A DNA stretch of 64,000 nucleotides from Nonomuraea angiospora. GTDB lineage: Bacteria > Actinomycetota > Actinomycetes > Streptosporangiales > Streptosporangiaceae. A program made the position numbers and the translations under genes. Position 1 is the stretch's first letter. Every line of letters starts with the position of its first letter. Under the pieces are notes generated by a model. That model was not told the origin of the DNA. It did no database searches and was given only the letters and a program-made list of their open reading frames with translations. Shown piece after piece: positions 17,480 to 27,600 of the stretch. Location of the stretch: positions 10,292,001 to 10,356,000 of the forward strand of contig NZ_JADBEK010000001.1 of assembly GCF_014873145.1 (NCBI RefSeq). The letters run 5' to 3'.

Positions 17480-18085
17480 TCACACCGCAACGCTCTCCCG
17501 CGTAGGTGGAGTGGCGCCAGCGACCGCCCAAGCCGCTTCGATCATGCGGAAGATCTCGTCCACCGCGGTTTGCGGGTCGTCCGTTTCGCGGGCGACCGAG
17601 AAGGCATCGACCACGAAGCGTGCGATTGCGCTGCAGGTCGGCGTGGTCTGCGGCAAGTCCAGGTCGGTGGCGATGGCCGTTGCCAGCGACCGGGCGTGGC
17701 GCTGTCTCATCGACTCCTCGTACTGCCGCAGCGCCGGTGATTCCTCGATCATGCGCCACAGCGGGGCGGCGCCGTCCGCCGTGCAGTGCTGCACCATGGC
17801 GTGGATCTCGCGGCGCAGAGCGGGGATGAGCGCCTCGTGCGGCTGCCGGTCGGTGACCGCCCGCATGAGGCGCTGCTCGAAGTCCTCGTCCTGCTCGAAG
17901 ACCAGGGCTTCCTTCGAGCTGAAGTGGGAGAAGACCGTGGTCACGGCCACGTCGGCCTCGGCGGCTACCTCGCGGATGCCCACCGCATCGTAGCCGCGCT
18001 CGGCGAACAGGTGCAGGGCAGTGTCGGCGATCTTCTGGCGGGTTGCGGCCTTTTTGCGCTCGCGGCGTCCGGGCTGCTCGGTCAT
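17480..18085 (-). CDS. TetR family transcriptional regulator
   Basis: 201 residues. The N-terminal TetR helix-turn-helix spans about residues 12-58 (RQKIADTALHLFAERGYDAV, IREVAAEADVAVTTVFSHFSSKEAL). The C-terminal ligand domain resembles the TetR_C subgroup with WRMIEESPALRQYEESM. It is divergent from the quinone oxidoreductase gene across 70 bp holding two inverted repeats, the classic arrangement for a repressor of its neighbour. The ligand is unknown; a quinone or xenobiotic is a reasonable guess. Confidence 0.92.
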   Translation of the reverse strand: MTEQPGRRERKKAATRQKIADTALHLFAERGYDAVGIREVAAEADVAVTTVFSHFSSKEALVFEQDEDFEQRLMRAVTDRQPHEALIPALRREIHAMVQHCTADGAAPLWRMIEESPALRQYEESMRQRHARSLATAIATDLDLPQTTPTCSAIARFVVDAFSVARETDDPQTAVDEIFRMIEAAWAVAGATPPTRESVAV

Positions 18086-18088
18086 GGG

Positions 18089-18140
18089 TTAACACTACCA
18101 GGTGTGAAAGCATGACCGTTTCAAAAAACTAACCGTTAGT
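18089..18140. promoter_or_regulatory. Two operator-like repeats in the tetR/quinone reductase gap
   Basis: ACTAAC-C-GTTAGT at 18128-18140 is a perfect 13-bp palindrome of TetR-operator type. At 18089-18108 a second element has TTnACAC-N6-GTGTnAA symmetry. TAACACTA near tetR and TAGTGTTA near the oxidoreductase are also inverted copies of one another. A TTTCAA/TATGGT promoter for the plus gene would overlap the 13-mer and give a nearly leaderless ATG at 18156. Confidence 0.6.
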
Positions 18141-18155
18141 GTTATGGTCTGCCGC

Positions 18156-19049
18156 ATGAAGAAAGTGAACTTCACCGAGTTCGGCGGTCCGGACGTCCTG
18201 CACATCATTGAGGCCGAGGAACCCCACGCGGGCCCCGGCCAGGTACGCATAGCGGTGCGGGCAGCAGGCGTGAACCCCGTCGACTGGAGAATTCGTGAAG
18301 GTCAGATTCTGAAGGCCCATCCGATCCGGCTGCCGGCCGGAGTCGGACTGGACGCCTCAGGAGTGGTCGACGAGATCGGGGAGGGCGTCGAAGGGTTCGA
18401 AATCGGCGACCGCGTGTTCGGCGAGGGCACTGACACCTACGCCGAGTTCGCCGTGCTCTCGGCCTGGGCTCGGATGCCGGACGGCCTGTCCTTCGAAGAG
18501 GCGGCCGGGTATCCCTCCGTGGTCGAGACCGCGCTGCGCATCATCGGCCAGGTCGGCGTCCAGCCCGGGCAGACGCTCCTGGTCAGTGGCGCCTCCGGCG
18601 GAGTCGGGTCCGCGGTGCTGCAGATCGCCCGCGACCGTGGCATCACGGTGATCGGCACAGCCGGGGCGGCGAACCAGGACTATCTGCGCAGCCTCGGTGC
18701 TCTCGCCACGACATACGGCTCCGGCTGGGTCGACAGAGTGCGCCGGCTCGGTCCCATCGACGCGGCCCTCGATCTCGCCGGCTCCGGCGTGATTCCCGAA
18801 CTCCTGGAGCTGACCCGGGACCCGCAGAAGGTCGTCTCCATCGCCGACCTCAGCGCGCCGCAGTTCGGCGTCCGATTCTCCGGCGAGGCCGGAAGCGTGC
18901 CGGAAGCACTCGCCGAGGCCGCCGCGCTCATCGCGCGGGGGAAGCTCCACATCCCGGTCGACAAGACCTACACGCTGGCCGAAGCCGCAAAGGCGCACAT
19001 CGACAGCCGCGCCGGCCACACCCGCGGCCGCCGCGTCATCCTCGTCTAG
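18156..19049 (+). CDS. NADP-dependent quinone oxidoreductase (zinc-free MDR)
   Basis: 297 residues from MKKVNFTEFGGPDVL at 18156; an ATG-like start 12 nt earlier is in frame but less likely. It is a medium-chain dehydrogenase/reductase: N-terminal GroES-like half (VRAAGVNPVDWRIREG), nucleotide-binding motif LVSGASGGVGSAVLQIA, and C-terminal ARGKLHIPVDKTYTLAEAAKAH. The catalytic zinc ligands of alcohol dehydrogenases are absent, which places it with the quinone oxidoreductase (QOR) group. It would reduce quinones or enals with NADPH. It is probably controlled by the divergent TetR protein. Confidence 0.88.
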   Translation: MKKVNFTEFGGPDVLHIIEAEEPHAGPGQVRIAVRAAGVNPVDWRIREGQILKAHPIRLPAGVGLDASGVVDEIGEGVEGFEIGDRVFGEGTDTYAEFAVLSAWARMPDGLSFEEAAGYPSVVETALRIIGQVGVQPGQTLLVSGASGGVGSAVLQIARDRGITVIGTAGAANQDYLRSLGALATTYGSGWVDRVRRLGPIDAALDLAGSGVIPELLELTRDPQKVVSIADLSAPQFGVRFSGEAGSVPEALAEAAALIARGKLHIPVDKTYTLAEAAKAHIDSRAGHTRGRRVILV

Positions 19050-19056
19050 TGCCGCC

Positions 19057-19260
19057 TCAGGCGACGTTCGCCCTGGTCACGATCTGACGGAGGCGGACGT
19101 CGTCTGCATGCCGGTTCCGCCAGGTGATGTAGCGGCGGATCGTGCTGCCCTGTTCTTCGTGGCTGGCATGGTCGGTCCCGTCCAGCGCGAAGTAGCGCAA
19201 GGCGGTGAACTGCGCCTTGATGCGGTTGAGCCACGAGGAGTTGGTCAGGGGGTTGGGCGT
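19057..19260 (-). pseudogene. IS630-type transposase C-terminal fragment
   Basis: Read on the minus strand in the frame ending at TGA 19059-19057, the stretch gives LTNSSWLNRIKAQFTALRYF, then DGTDHASHEEQGSTIRRYI and TWRNRH...RQIVTRANVA. I recognise this as the C-terminal part of IS630-family transposases (SWLN then RRYI.WRNRH). Only about 65 residues remain and no inverted terminal repeat was found. The fragment abuts and slightly overlaps the end of the epoxide hydrolase gene in another frame, so the insertion probably shaped that 3' end. Confidence 0.75.
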
Positions 19261-20375
19261 AGAGGGCGGAAGAACGTCGTCAGCTCCATGTGCATCAGCG
19301 CAGGCTCCTCCAGGGCCAGGAAATGGCCCCCGCGGCCGGGTTCACTCCAGTGGCGCAGGTCGGTGCAGGCGCGTTCGGCGATCGAGCGGGGGATGCCGGA
19401 CATGCATGGTTCGTGGCTGAGGGTGATGGCTGTGGGCACCGTGATGGCTGGGCGGGGGGTGTTGTGGTCCCAGTCGTAGTACTGCCTGAATGACGTGCCG
19501 ATCGAGCCGGTCGCCCAGTACAGGGTCAGGATCGTGAGCAGGGTGTCGCGGTCGAAGCGGGACTCCAGGTCGCCGTGGCAGTCGCTCCAATCCCGGTATT
19601 TGTCGACTATCCAGGCGGCGAGTCCGGCGGGTGAGTCGATCAGGGCGGCTGCGATGGTGTCGGGCCGGGTTCCCATGATGGCGCTGTAGCCGCCGTCGAG
19701 CTCGTCGTACGCCTCCTCGGCAGCCACGAACGCCTGCTCGTCCGCCGACATCGGAGGATCGTCGAACGACGCGGGGAACGGGGGATGGATCAGGTGGATG
19801 CCGATCACCTCCTCCGGGTAGAGAGCGGCCAGCCATTGGGTGGCCGCCCCGCCGATGTCGCCGCCGAAGGCGGCGTACCGGTCGTAGCCGAGGGTCTCGG
19901 TCATCAGCGTGTGAAGCATTCGCGCCATCGCGGCCCGGGTGAGCGGCTCCGGCGGCAGATCGGAGTAGAGGAAGCCCGGCATGGACGGGATGATGACGTC
20001 GAACGCGTCGGCGGGGTCGCCGCCGTGGCGGGCGGGATCGGCGAGGCGGGCCGCCAGGGGCAGCATCTCCAGGAAGCTGCTCGGCCATCCGTGGCAGAGG
20101 AGGATGGGCATGGGCGCGGGGCCGACTCCGGCGATCCGGACGAAATGCAGGCCCTGCTCGTGGTGGTGCGGCAGCGCGTTGAGCTCGGCCTCCCGGGCGC
20201 GGTAGTCGAAGTCCTCCGCCCAGTACGTCACCAGTTCCCGCAGGTACGTGGGGTCGGCGCCGGCCTGCCAGGCCTTGGCGCCGGTGCGGTCCGTGAACCT
20301 GGTCGCGCGTAGTCGAGCTCGCAGGTCGTCCAGCACGTCGCCGGGTACCTCGATGCGGAACGGCGGAAGAGTCAC
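19245..20375 (-). CDS. Epoxide hydrolase (alpha/beta hydrolase, EHN domain)
   Basis: 376 residues. The N-terminal EHN lid (FRIEVPGDVLDDLRARLRATRF, YLRELVTYWAEDFDYRAREA) is followed by the alpha/beta core with oxyanion motif HGWPSS (95-100), nucleophile D173 in FGGDIGGAA and a C-terminal GRGGHFLALEEP that supplies the catalytic His. Two Tyr residues of the cap are plausible. It hydrolyses epoxides to diols; the natural substrate is unknown. The last residues, RPTP, and the stop lie at the junction with an IS630 relic, so the original C-terminus may be slightly altered. The gene points away from the ABC operon, from which it is separated by about 80 bp. Confidence 0.9.
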   Translation of the reverse strand: MTLPPFRIEVPGDVLDDLRARLRATRFTDRTGAKAWQAGADPTYLRELVTYWAEDFDYRAREAELNALPHHHEQGLHFVRIAGVGPAPMPILLCHGWPSSFLEMLPLAARLADPARHGGDPADAFDVIIPSMPGFLYSDLPPEPLTRAAMARMLHTLMTETLGYDRYAAFGGDIGGAATQWLAALYPEEVIGIHLIHPPFPASFDDPPMSADEQAFVAAEEAYDELDGGYSAIMGTRPDTIAAALIDSPAGLAAWIVDKYRDWSDCHGDLESRFDRDTLLTILTLYWATGSIGTSFRQYYDWDHNTPRPAITVPTAITLSHEPCMSGIPRSIAERACTDLRHWSEPGRGGHFLALEEPALMHMELTTFFRPLRPTP

Positions 20376-20454
20376 GCATGTCTCCGATCAGCTGAAATGT
20401 CCCACTGGCCTACCACCGGTCGGCGATCGGAGCAAACCGAGGGCTGAGGGTGGG

Positions 20455-21147
20455 TCAGGTGAGGGCCGGTTCGTGGATGATGCCGTCGCTGATCTCCAGG
20501 ACCCGGTCGGCCAGCGTGATCAAGCTGGGGTCGTGGGTGGCGACCAGGGCCGTGACCCCCTCACTCCGTACGAGGGCCCGCAGCAGCTCCATGATCTGCC
20601 GCCCGGTCTGCGAGTCCAGTTGCCCCGTGGGCTCGTCGGCCACCAGCAGCCGGGGCCGGTTCGCCAGGGATCTGGCGATGGCCACCCGCTGCCGCTGCCC
20701 CCCGGACAGCTCGTACGGCCGCTGGTTGGCATGCTGCTCCAACCCCACCAGCGCCAGCAGGAGACGTACGCGGGCCTCGCGCTCCTCCGCCGGCGTCCGG
20801 AGCAGCCGCATCGGCACCCCCACGTTCTCGGCCGCGGACAGCACCGGGATCAGCCCGAACGACTGGAACACGAATCCCACCACGTCGCGGCGCAGGGCCA
20901 GCAGGTCGTCCTCGGACATGGCGGTGACCTCGTGCCCGGCGACGACCACCCGGCCGGCGTCCGGTTTGTCCAGGCCGCCGATCTGGTTGAGCAGGGTCGT
21001 CTTCCCGGACCCCGAGCGCCCGCGGACCGCGACGAGCTCTCCGGGGAACACCGAGAACGACACGTCCCGCAGCGCCACGACCTCCTTGGGCCCGGTCCGG
21101 TAGACCTTGCGCAGCCCTTCCACCACGACCAGGGGCGAGTCAGTCAT
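20455..21147 (-). CDS. ABC transporter ATP-binding protein (MacB/LolD type)
   Basis: 230 residues. Walker A GRSGSGKT, signature LSGGQRQRVAIARSLA, Walker B LLVADEPTG with the LDSQTG D-loop, and the ATHD switch His are all intact. The FVFQSFGLIPVLSAAENV Q-loop and the length match the LolD/MacB/FtsE family that drives FtsX-like permeases. It overlaps the preceding ATPase gene by 8 bp and is the last gene of a four-gene operon with two very large FtsX-type proteins. Export or mechanotransmission rather than import is expected. The substrate cannot be told from sequence. Confidence 0.92.
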   Translation of the reverse strand: MTDSPLVVVEGLRKVYRTGPKEVVALRDVSFSVFPGELVAVRGRSGSGKTTLLNQIGGLDKPDAGRVVVAGHEVTAMSEDDLLALRRDVVGFVFQSFGLIPVLSAAENVGVPMRLLRTPAEEREARVRLLLALVGLEQHANQRPYELSGGQRQRVAIARSLANRPRLLVADEPTGQLDSQTGRQIMELLRALVRSEGVTALVATHDPSLITLADRVLEISDGIIHEPALT

Positions 21148-22057
21148 CAGAGGGCTCCTCCCGGGCGGGCCACACGCCGATGTGGTCGGATTCGAGCTCG
21201 AGGCGCACCCGCCGCTCCATCTCGAGCGCGTTCATGAAGTCGCGCGGCAGCTGCAGCCGCCCGACCCGGTCCAGCACGGCGTACTCCTCGGCGACGATCT
21301 GCCCCTCGGCGCCCTCGCGCCGCAGCGTCTCGCTGCTGGTACGCCCGTCGCGGATGCCCACCGTACGGTCCACCTGCTCCGACACCAGCGGGTCGTGCGT
21401 CACGACGACCACGGTCACCCCCAGCTCCCTGTTGGCCTTGCGCAGCGCGTCGAACACCTGCTCCGAGGTCTCGCTGTCCAGCTCGCCGGTGGGTTCGTCG
21501 GCGAGGATGAGCTGCGGGGAGTTGGCGAGCGCGACGGCGATGGCGACCCGCTGCTGCTCGCCGCCCGACATTTCGGGAATCTTGCGGTCTGCGCAGTAGC
21601 CGACGCCCAGCAGCTCCAGCAGCTCCAGCGCGCGACCCCCGCGGCGACCTGCCAGCTTCATCGGCAGCTCGACGTTCTCCCTGGCGGACAGGTACGGCAG
21701 CAGGTTGCGCGCGGTCTGCTGCCAGATGAAGCCCACCACGGACCGCCGGTACCGCAGCCGGTCGCGGGCGTTCATCGACAGCAGGTCCATCCCCGCCACC
21801 CTGGCCACCCCGGCCGTCGGCACGTCCAGCCCGGACAGCACGTTGAGCAGGGTCGACTTGCCCGACCCCGAGGCGCCCACGATGGCCACCAGCTCGCCCT
21901 TGTCGATCACCAGGTCGAGCCCCTGCAGCGCGACGACCTCCACGCCCTCGGTCTTGTAGATGCGGACGAGGTTGTCGCACACGATGTGCGCGTCGCCGCC
22001 GAACGCGGCCTTCTCCCGCGTGGCCCTGGCTTCCAGCTCGGACAGGGTCGGATTCAA
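21140..22057 (-). CDS. ABC transporter ATP-binding protein with C-terminal extension
   Basis: 305 residues. Walker A GASGSGKST, signature MSGGEQQRVAIAVALAN, Walker B LILADEPTGELDSE and switch VTHD are intact. A tail of about 70 residues (SETLRREGAEGQIVAEEYAV...RLQLPRDFMNALEMERRVRL) extends beyond the usual domain end and may contact the permease. The start is TTG at 22057, forming a TTGA overlap with the stop of the upstream permease gene; this coupling decides the start. Two different ATPases in one operon suggest a heterodimeric engine for the two permeases. Confidence 0.9.
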   Translation of the reverse strand: MNPTLSELEARATREKAAFGGDAHIVCDNLVRIYKTEGVEVVALQGLDLVIDKGELVAIVGASGSGKSTLLNVLSGLDVPTAGVARVAGMDLLSMNARDRLRYRRSVVGFIWQQTARNLLPYLSARENVELPMKLAGRRGGRALELLELLGVGYCADRKIPEMSGGEQQRVAIAVALANSPQLILADEPTGELDSETSEQVFDALRKANRELGVTVVVVTHDPLVSEQVDRTVGIRDGRTSSETLRREGAEGQIVAEEYAVLDRVGRLQLPRDFMNALEMERRVRLELESDHIGVWPAREEPSDD

Positions 22058-24618
22058 GACAGATCCCCCACTCGAAGGACGGCGCCGAGGTTACGGCGGC
22101 GGCTGATGGCGGTGTGCGCGTACGCGCCGAGCACGGCGACGGCGGTGAGCCCGCCCGCCAGCAGCACGGGCACGAACAGGTCGAGCGAGTAGTCGCCGAC
22201 CGGCAGGCCGCCGGCGTACGACGACAGGTCCACGCCGGCCCCGAGCGCGAACGGCAGGCCGAGGCCCAGGCCGAGCCCGACCAGGGCGGTGACGACGATC
22301 ATGGGCAGGATCTCCAGCACGGTCAGCCGCTGCGCCTGCCGGTCCGACAGCCCGAGCGTGCGCAGGAACGACAGCGCGCCGGCGCGCTCGGCCGCGCCGA
22401 TCACCAGCGCCAGCACGACGGCGACGAGCGCGTACGAGCCGAGCGCCACCGTCACCACGACCAGCGTCCGGCGCACGGTGCTGGTGAGCGGGTCGTCCTG
22501 GATGGCGCTCAGCGCCCCCTCCTGCGACTCCACGGTCGCGGACGGGACCAGCCGCGCCAGCACCTCGGGGGAGACGTCGCCCTTGATCAGCAGGGTGTTC
22601 GGGGCGGGCCGGGTCAGCACGCCCAGCGGCACCACCATGAACTTCCCCGAGGTGAAGAAACTGGGCACCGACTCGACCACGCCCCGCGTGGCGAGCTTCA
22701 CCCGCGACTGCCACCCGATCTCGAACGTCCCCCGTCCCCGCAGCTCAGGGGAGACCAGCGCGCCGTCGGACACCGGGGGCACGCTGATCGGGGCGCCGTC
22801 CAGGATCTGGCGCCACTGCGCCACGTCCACGGCGAGCGCCTCGGCCCGCTCCGCGCCGTACCCGACCTGCACCCGTCCGGTCTGCGCGATCACCACCTGC
22901 TCGACCCCGGGCGTCGCCCGTATCCGGTCGATCGAGGCGGCGGGGATCTCGATGTCCGACCTCACCTTGATCGGCGCGCCCACCTGCTGCCAGGACGCCA
23001 GCCGCTGCGTGTCCGCGATCCCGCCGGAGATCACCGCGGCGAACACCGACACGCCCAGCGCGGGCAGCAGGATCAGCACGGGCAGCACGCCGGCGGAGCG
23101 CGCCCTGGCCGCCCTGGTCAGCCCCAGGAACGGCACGGCCGCCCGGCCGCGCGCGGCCAGCCGTACGAACAGCCGCAAGGGGTACGGATAGCAGCGCAAG
23201 GTGATCAACGCCGCAGCCAGCGTCAGCCCGACGGGCACCAGCAGCAGGAACGGGTCCTGCGAGGCGCCACGGGCCCGCAGCAGGTACGCGCCGACCAGCG
23301 CGAGCACCACCACCAGCACCTCCAGCGTGACCCGCCGGGCGGAGGGCCGGCCGGCGGACACGTCGTCGCGGCGCTCGTGCAGCGGCGTGCGATGGACCAG
23401 GGCCAGCCGCGTCCCGGCGAACCCGACGGCCGCCACGACGACGACCAAGGGCCCCAGGTGCACGATGGGCAGCACGGGACCGGGCACGAGGAACGACAGC
23501 CCGTACCCGGCCAGCGCGGCGGGCAGCACCGCGACGCCGGTCAGCAGCGCCCCGGTCCCGGCCACCTGCCGCAGCGACCCGCCCCGCGCCCGCGCCAGGG
23601 ACAGCGTGTGATCGAGACGGTTGCCCAGCAGCAGCACGACCAGCGCGATCACGCCGAGCGCCACCGCCAGCAGCCCGCCGAGCACCAGGTACATCACGGT
23701 CTGCGCGGTGCCCACGGCAGAGAGGAATTCGGCGAGCAGCTTGGACAGCCCGGTGTCCAGACGGTACGGGCTGCCCGTCGACTGGAGCGCGGCCACCCGC
23801 CCGAACTCGGCGACCGCAGCCTGGATGTCGGGCGCGGCCAGCGCGCTCGCGCCGCGGGCGTCGATCGGCAGGACCCAGTGGTAGGACAGGTTGCGCCCCT
23901 CGCCACTGAGCGCGGTCAGCCCCTCCTCGGGGATCAGCGTCGTGACGTGCTTCTCGAGCTCGTCGCTGCCCGGCGTCTGCGCCTTGATGACCTGGAGGAG
24001 GTCGACGTTGTGCGACCAGTAGCGGTCATGGGGGTCCTTGGCCTTGAAGGCGCCGACGATCTTCAGGGCGGCGTAGTCGTTCTCGCCGACCATCTTGGTC
24101 TGGCCCACCTCGAAGCCCAGCTCGGGCAGGGCGTCCGCGACGATCCCCACCTCGAAGACCGGGATCGTCGCGCCCTCGTACCGCATGGTCGAGGGCTTGC
24201 CGGGCGCCCGCCCCTGGACCCAGTCCACGCGCCGGTCCGCGTCGGAGAGCCAGCCCAGGTTCATGTGGGTGTGGCCGCGGGTCCCGGTCACGGGCGTCAA
24301 GGTGGTCTTGGCGCTCATGTGGCCCGCGCCGGTCGCCAGCGGGCGCAGCGCCGGCGGCAGGATCTGGCGCCAGCGGCGGTCGCGGGCGTCGAACTGGCCG
24401 CGTTCGTGCAGGTCCTCCTCGGACGAACGCGACTCCACGGACACCGTCAGGTCGGCCTGCACCGCGGGGGCGCTGACCAGCGAACGCCGCAGCGCCTCGT
24501 CGAACGACGCCTGCATCGCCCTGGGCAACCCCGCGACCAGCAGGCAGGCGCTCAGCGCCAGCACGAAGAGCACGGCCATCGTGCCCAGGTGCACGCGGGC
24601 GAGCAGGGCGATCCTCAC
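22054..24618 (-). CDS. FtsX-like ABC permease
   Basis: 854 residues from a GTG at 24618 that overlaps the upstream stop as GTGA. The N-terminal helix (LGTMAVLFVLALSACLLVAG) is followed by a large extracytoplasmic domain of about 300 residues (MacB-PCD like), a helix cluster around 330-520, a second extracytoplasmic domain and a final four-helix FtsX domain (GAERAGALSFLRTLGLSDRQAQRLTV). The two-times-FtsX layout is typical of large Gram-positive permeases that act with LolD/MacB-like ATPases. It belongs with the adjacent ATPases and the larger permease. Confidence 0.9.
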   Translation of the reverse strand: MRIALLARVHLGTMAVLFVLALSACLLVAGLPRAMQASFDEALRRSLVSAPAVQADLTVSVESRSSEEDLHERGQFDARDRRWRQILPPALRPLATGAGHMSAKTTLTPVTGTRGHTHMNLGWLSDADRRVDWVQGRAPGKPSTMRYEGATIPVFEVGIVADALPELGFEVGQTKMVGENDYAALKIVGAFKAKDPHDRYWSHNVDLLQVIKAQTPGSDELEKHVTTLIPEEGLTALSGEGRNLSYHWVLPIDARGASALAAPDIQAAVAEFGRVAALQSTGSPYRLDTGLSKLLAEFLSAVGTAQTVMYLVLGGLLAVALGVIALVVLLLGNRLDHTLSLARARGGSLRQVAGTGALLTGVAVLPAALAGYGLSFLVPGPVLPIVHLGPLVVVVAAVGFAGTRLALVHRTPLHERRDDVSAGRPSARRVTLEVLVVVLALVGAYLLRARGASQDPFLLLVPVGLTLAAALITLRCYPYPLRLFVRLAARGRAAVPFLGLTRAARARSAGVLPVLILLPALGVSVFAAVISGGIADTQRLASWQQVGAPIKVRSDIEIPAASIDRIRATPGVEQVVIAQTGRVQVGYGAERAEALAVDVAQWRQILDGAPISVPPVSDGALVSPELRGRGTFEIGWQSRVKLATRGVVESVPSFFTSGKFMVVPLGVLTRPAPNTLLIKGDVSPEVLARLVPSATVESQEGALSAIQDDPLTSTVRRTLVVVTVALGSYALVAVVLALVIGAAERAGALSFLRTLGLSDRQAQRLTVLEILPMIVVTALVGLGLGLGLPFALGAGVDLSSYAGGLPVGDYSLDLFVPVLLAGGLTAVAVLGAYAHTAISRRRNLGAVLRVGDLS

Positions 24619-27600
24619 CGTTCCTCCACGAGTTGCCCGTGTTGCCCGCGCAGGCGGCGGGCCAGCCCGGCCACGATGGCGAGCAGCACCGCGGCCACCA
24701 GCGCCAGCATCGCCGCGGTGGCCGCCCACGGGATGTCGAGCACCACGCCGGGGGTGACGGCCGAGGCCTGCCCGGTCAGCACGATGTGCGGCACCACCAG
24801 CACGCCGACGACCACGGCGAGCCCGGTGCCCGCGACGAGCGACAGCCCGATGACGAACGCCTGCTCGACCGCCAGCACCCCGAACATCTGCCTGGAGCTC
24901 ACCCCGAGCGCCCGCAGGATCGCGAACTCGCCCATGCGCTCCCGGGCCGCGACGGTCGCGTTCACCAGGAACCCGAGCGTCGCGAAGACCAGCGCCGCCG
25001 CGAACCCGAGCATCAGCGCCCCCTGCAACCCGCTGGCCAGGGGGTCGTCCCGCAGCTCGGTCGCGAGCCTGCGCTGGTCGAGCGCGGTCACGTCCCACTC
25101 GGGCCGCGTCTGGAGCGCCTTCACCGCGGGCGCGGTGTCACCGGCCGCGAGCCACCATTCGGTGGCGGGCCTGGGCAGCTGCCCGGCGGCCAGCTCGTAC
25201 GTCTGCAGCGTCCCCCAGTCGGCGAGCACCGCCTTCTGCCCCGCGGGGGTGGTCGGCATGCTGTCCACGACCCCCACCACCTTCACCTGGAGCACCCTGC
25301 GGTCGATGCTGGCCGCCCCGACCTGGCCGACGGCCAGCTTGAGCGAGGCGGCCAGGTCGGCGGTGAGCACCACCGGCAGCGGCCCCGGCTTCGGCAGCGG
25401 CGCGAGGCCGGCGGCCGCGGGCCGCGTCACCTTCATGGACACCGGCGGCGTCGCCACCTCGCGGCCGTCGGCGCTGAGGCCGGTCAGGGTCAGGTTCGCG
25501 GGGCTCTGGGGGGCGCCCGCGACGAGGCCGCGCAGCGACAGCGGATAGGTGATCTTCCCGGTACGCCCGGCCAGCGCCCGGAGGTCGACGTCGATCCGGT
25601 TCTCACCCTTGCGCAGCACGCCGAGCGACACGTCGCGCCACACGCCGAGCGCGTCGGAGAGCACCAGCCGCAGCGGCAGGTCGCCGTCCGCCTCCGCCCG
25701 CAGCGTGAGCGCCGACGGCTGCCCGGGAAGGTCCAGCTTGCCCGCCAGATCTCCCACCAGCGCCCGCGACAGCTCCCCGACCGGCTGCGCGGACAGGTCG
25801 GCACGCAGGTGGAACAGCTCGCCGAGCTTGCCCGCGTCCAGGCCGAGCAGCAGCGCGCTCTCGCCGCTCACCTCGGTCTGCCCGCGAAACCCCGGCGAGT
25901 ACGCCGTGACACCGGGCAGCGCGGTGAACGCCGTCCCGCGCCCGAGCGCCCCCAGCTCCGGCCCGTCAGGGGGACCGGACAGCCGCAGGTCGGCCCCGGC
26001 CTGGTGGCGGGCCTGGTCGGCCTGCGAGGCCCGCCAGGTGGAGGCGGTGGCCATGGAGACGATGCCGATCGCGATGGCCATGGTCAGCAGCAGCGCCGGG
26101 CCCGCGTACTTGAGCGGCCGCCGGCTCACCTGCCAGGCCCCCAGCGCGGGGGCGAGCGCCGGCCGCCTGGACGTCACCCGCTCGGCCAGCTTCGAGACGC
26201 GCGGCACCAGCCGCAGCCCCAGCATGCCGCCCGTGAGCAGGGCCAGGGCCGGCCCGGAGATGATCAGCGGGTCGATGCCGAGCCCGCCGGCGGTCGTGGC
26301 GGTCACGGGCGCGCCGTAGCGCTGGAGCTGCCAGATCGCCAGCCCGGCCACGACCAGCAGCGCCAGGTCGGCGCCCGCCCGCTCGATCAGCCCGCGCCCG
26401 CCGCGCCCGCGCGCCGCCTGCTCCTCCACGTACGTGCGCCGCGCGCCCGCCAGCGCCGGCAGCACCAGCAGGGCGGCCGCGGCCAGGGCCACGCCGAACG
26501 ACACGAGGAACGTCCCGAGATCGGCCGAGGGCGCCAGCCGTACCCCTGACGCCCTGATCCAGGGCAGCAGGTTGACCAGCGCGAGCAGCGGCGGGCCCAG
26601 GAACGGCGCGACCACCGCGCACGGCACCGCCACCAGCAGCGCCTCGCCGCCCGCCAGCGCGGCCAGCCGCACCGTGCCCGCGCCGCGCGAACGCAGCAGC
26701 GCCACCTCCATGCGGCGGTGGTCGGCGAGCAGGCGGGCGGTGAGCATCAGCGCGTACGCGGCCAGCAACAGCAGCTGCAGCACCGGGATCAGCATCGTCG
26801 AACGCGCGACCAGGGACGCGGTGTCGAGCTGGGTCAGGATCTCGGGCAGGCGGCTGGCGGCCACGCAACTGCCGCAGCCGTCCGCCTTCAGCCGCGCGCC
26901 CAGCTGGTCGATCGCTCCGGCCAGCGGGCGCAGCTGGGCGGGCGTGAGCGCGCGCAGGTCGGGTACGGCGGTCCAGGTCGCGTTCACGCTCGTGGCGAAG
27001 CGGGCGACGAACGTCTCGCGCGCCACCATCAGCGGCCCGTACGTGGTGAACTCGCCGCGCTCCACACCCCGGCTGAGCAGCTGCTCACCCGCCCACCGCT
27101 CGCCGAAGGGGTCGTTGAGCTGGAACACGCCCACGATGCGGACCGTGACCGGGCGCGGGTCGAGGCGGCCCTTCGTGGTGAACTCCTGCCCCGCCTTGAA
27201 CCCGGTCGCCGAGGCCGCCGACAGCGAGATCGCGGCCTCCACCCGCTCCCCGCCGGCGTGCGGCCAGGAGCCGGAGACGAGCCTGGCGTGCCGGTCGAGC
27301 TCGTCGTAACTGCCGAACCTGAGCAGCTCGGGCCGCTCCTGGGCGTCCTGGCCGGGCATGACGTAGGAGTCGGAGCGGAAGCTGGTGGTGACGGCGGGCG
27401 GCCGGGTGTAGGCCCTGGCGAACTCGGCGCGTACCGACCGGTCGAACTTCGGGAACGTCTCGGCCGTCACGGGGGCGCTGACGGTGGCGGCGGTCTGGCG
27501 GTAGGAGGCCGTCTCCATCGTCCGGCGGACACCGGCGTCCGCGATGGAGGAGGCGTACATGGTCAGCGCGACCAGCGTGGTCGTGGCCAGGAGGATCGAG

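Noticed and set aside
22114..25548. 1144-codon plus-strand frame opposite the FtsX permeases
   Set aside because: It is an antisense shadow of the permease genes, with no domain structure and His/Gln/Arg-rich composition.
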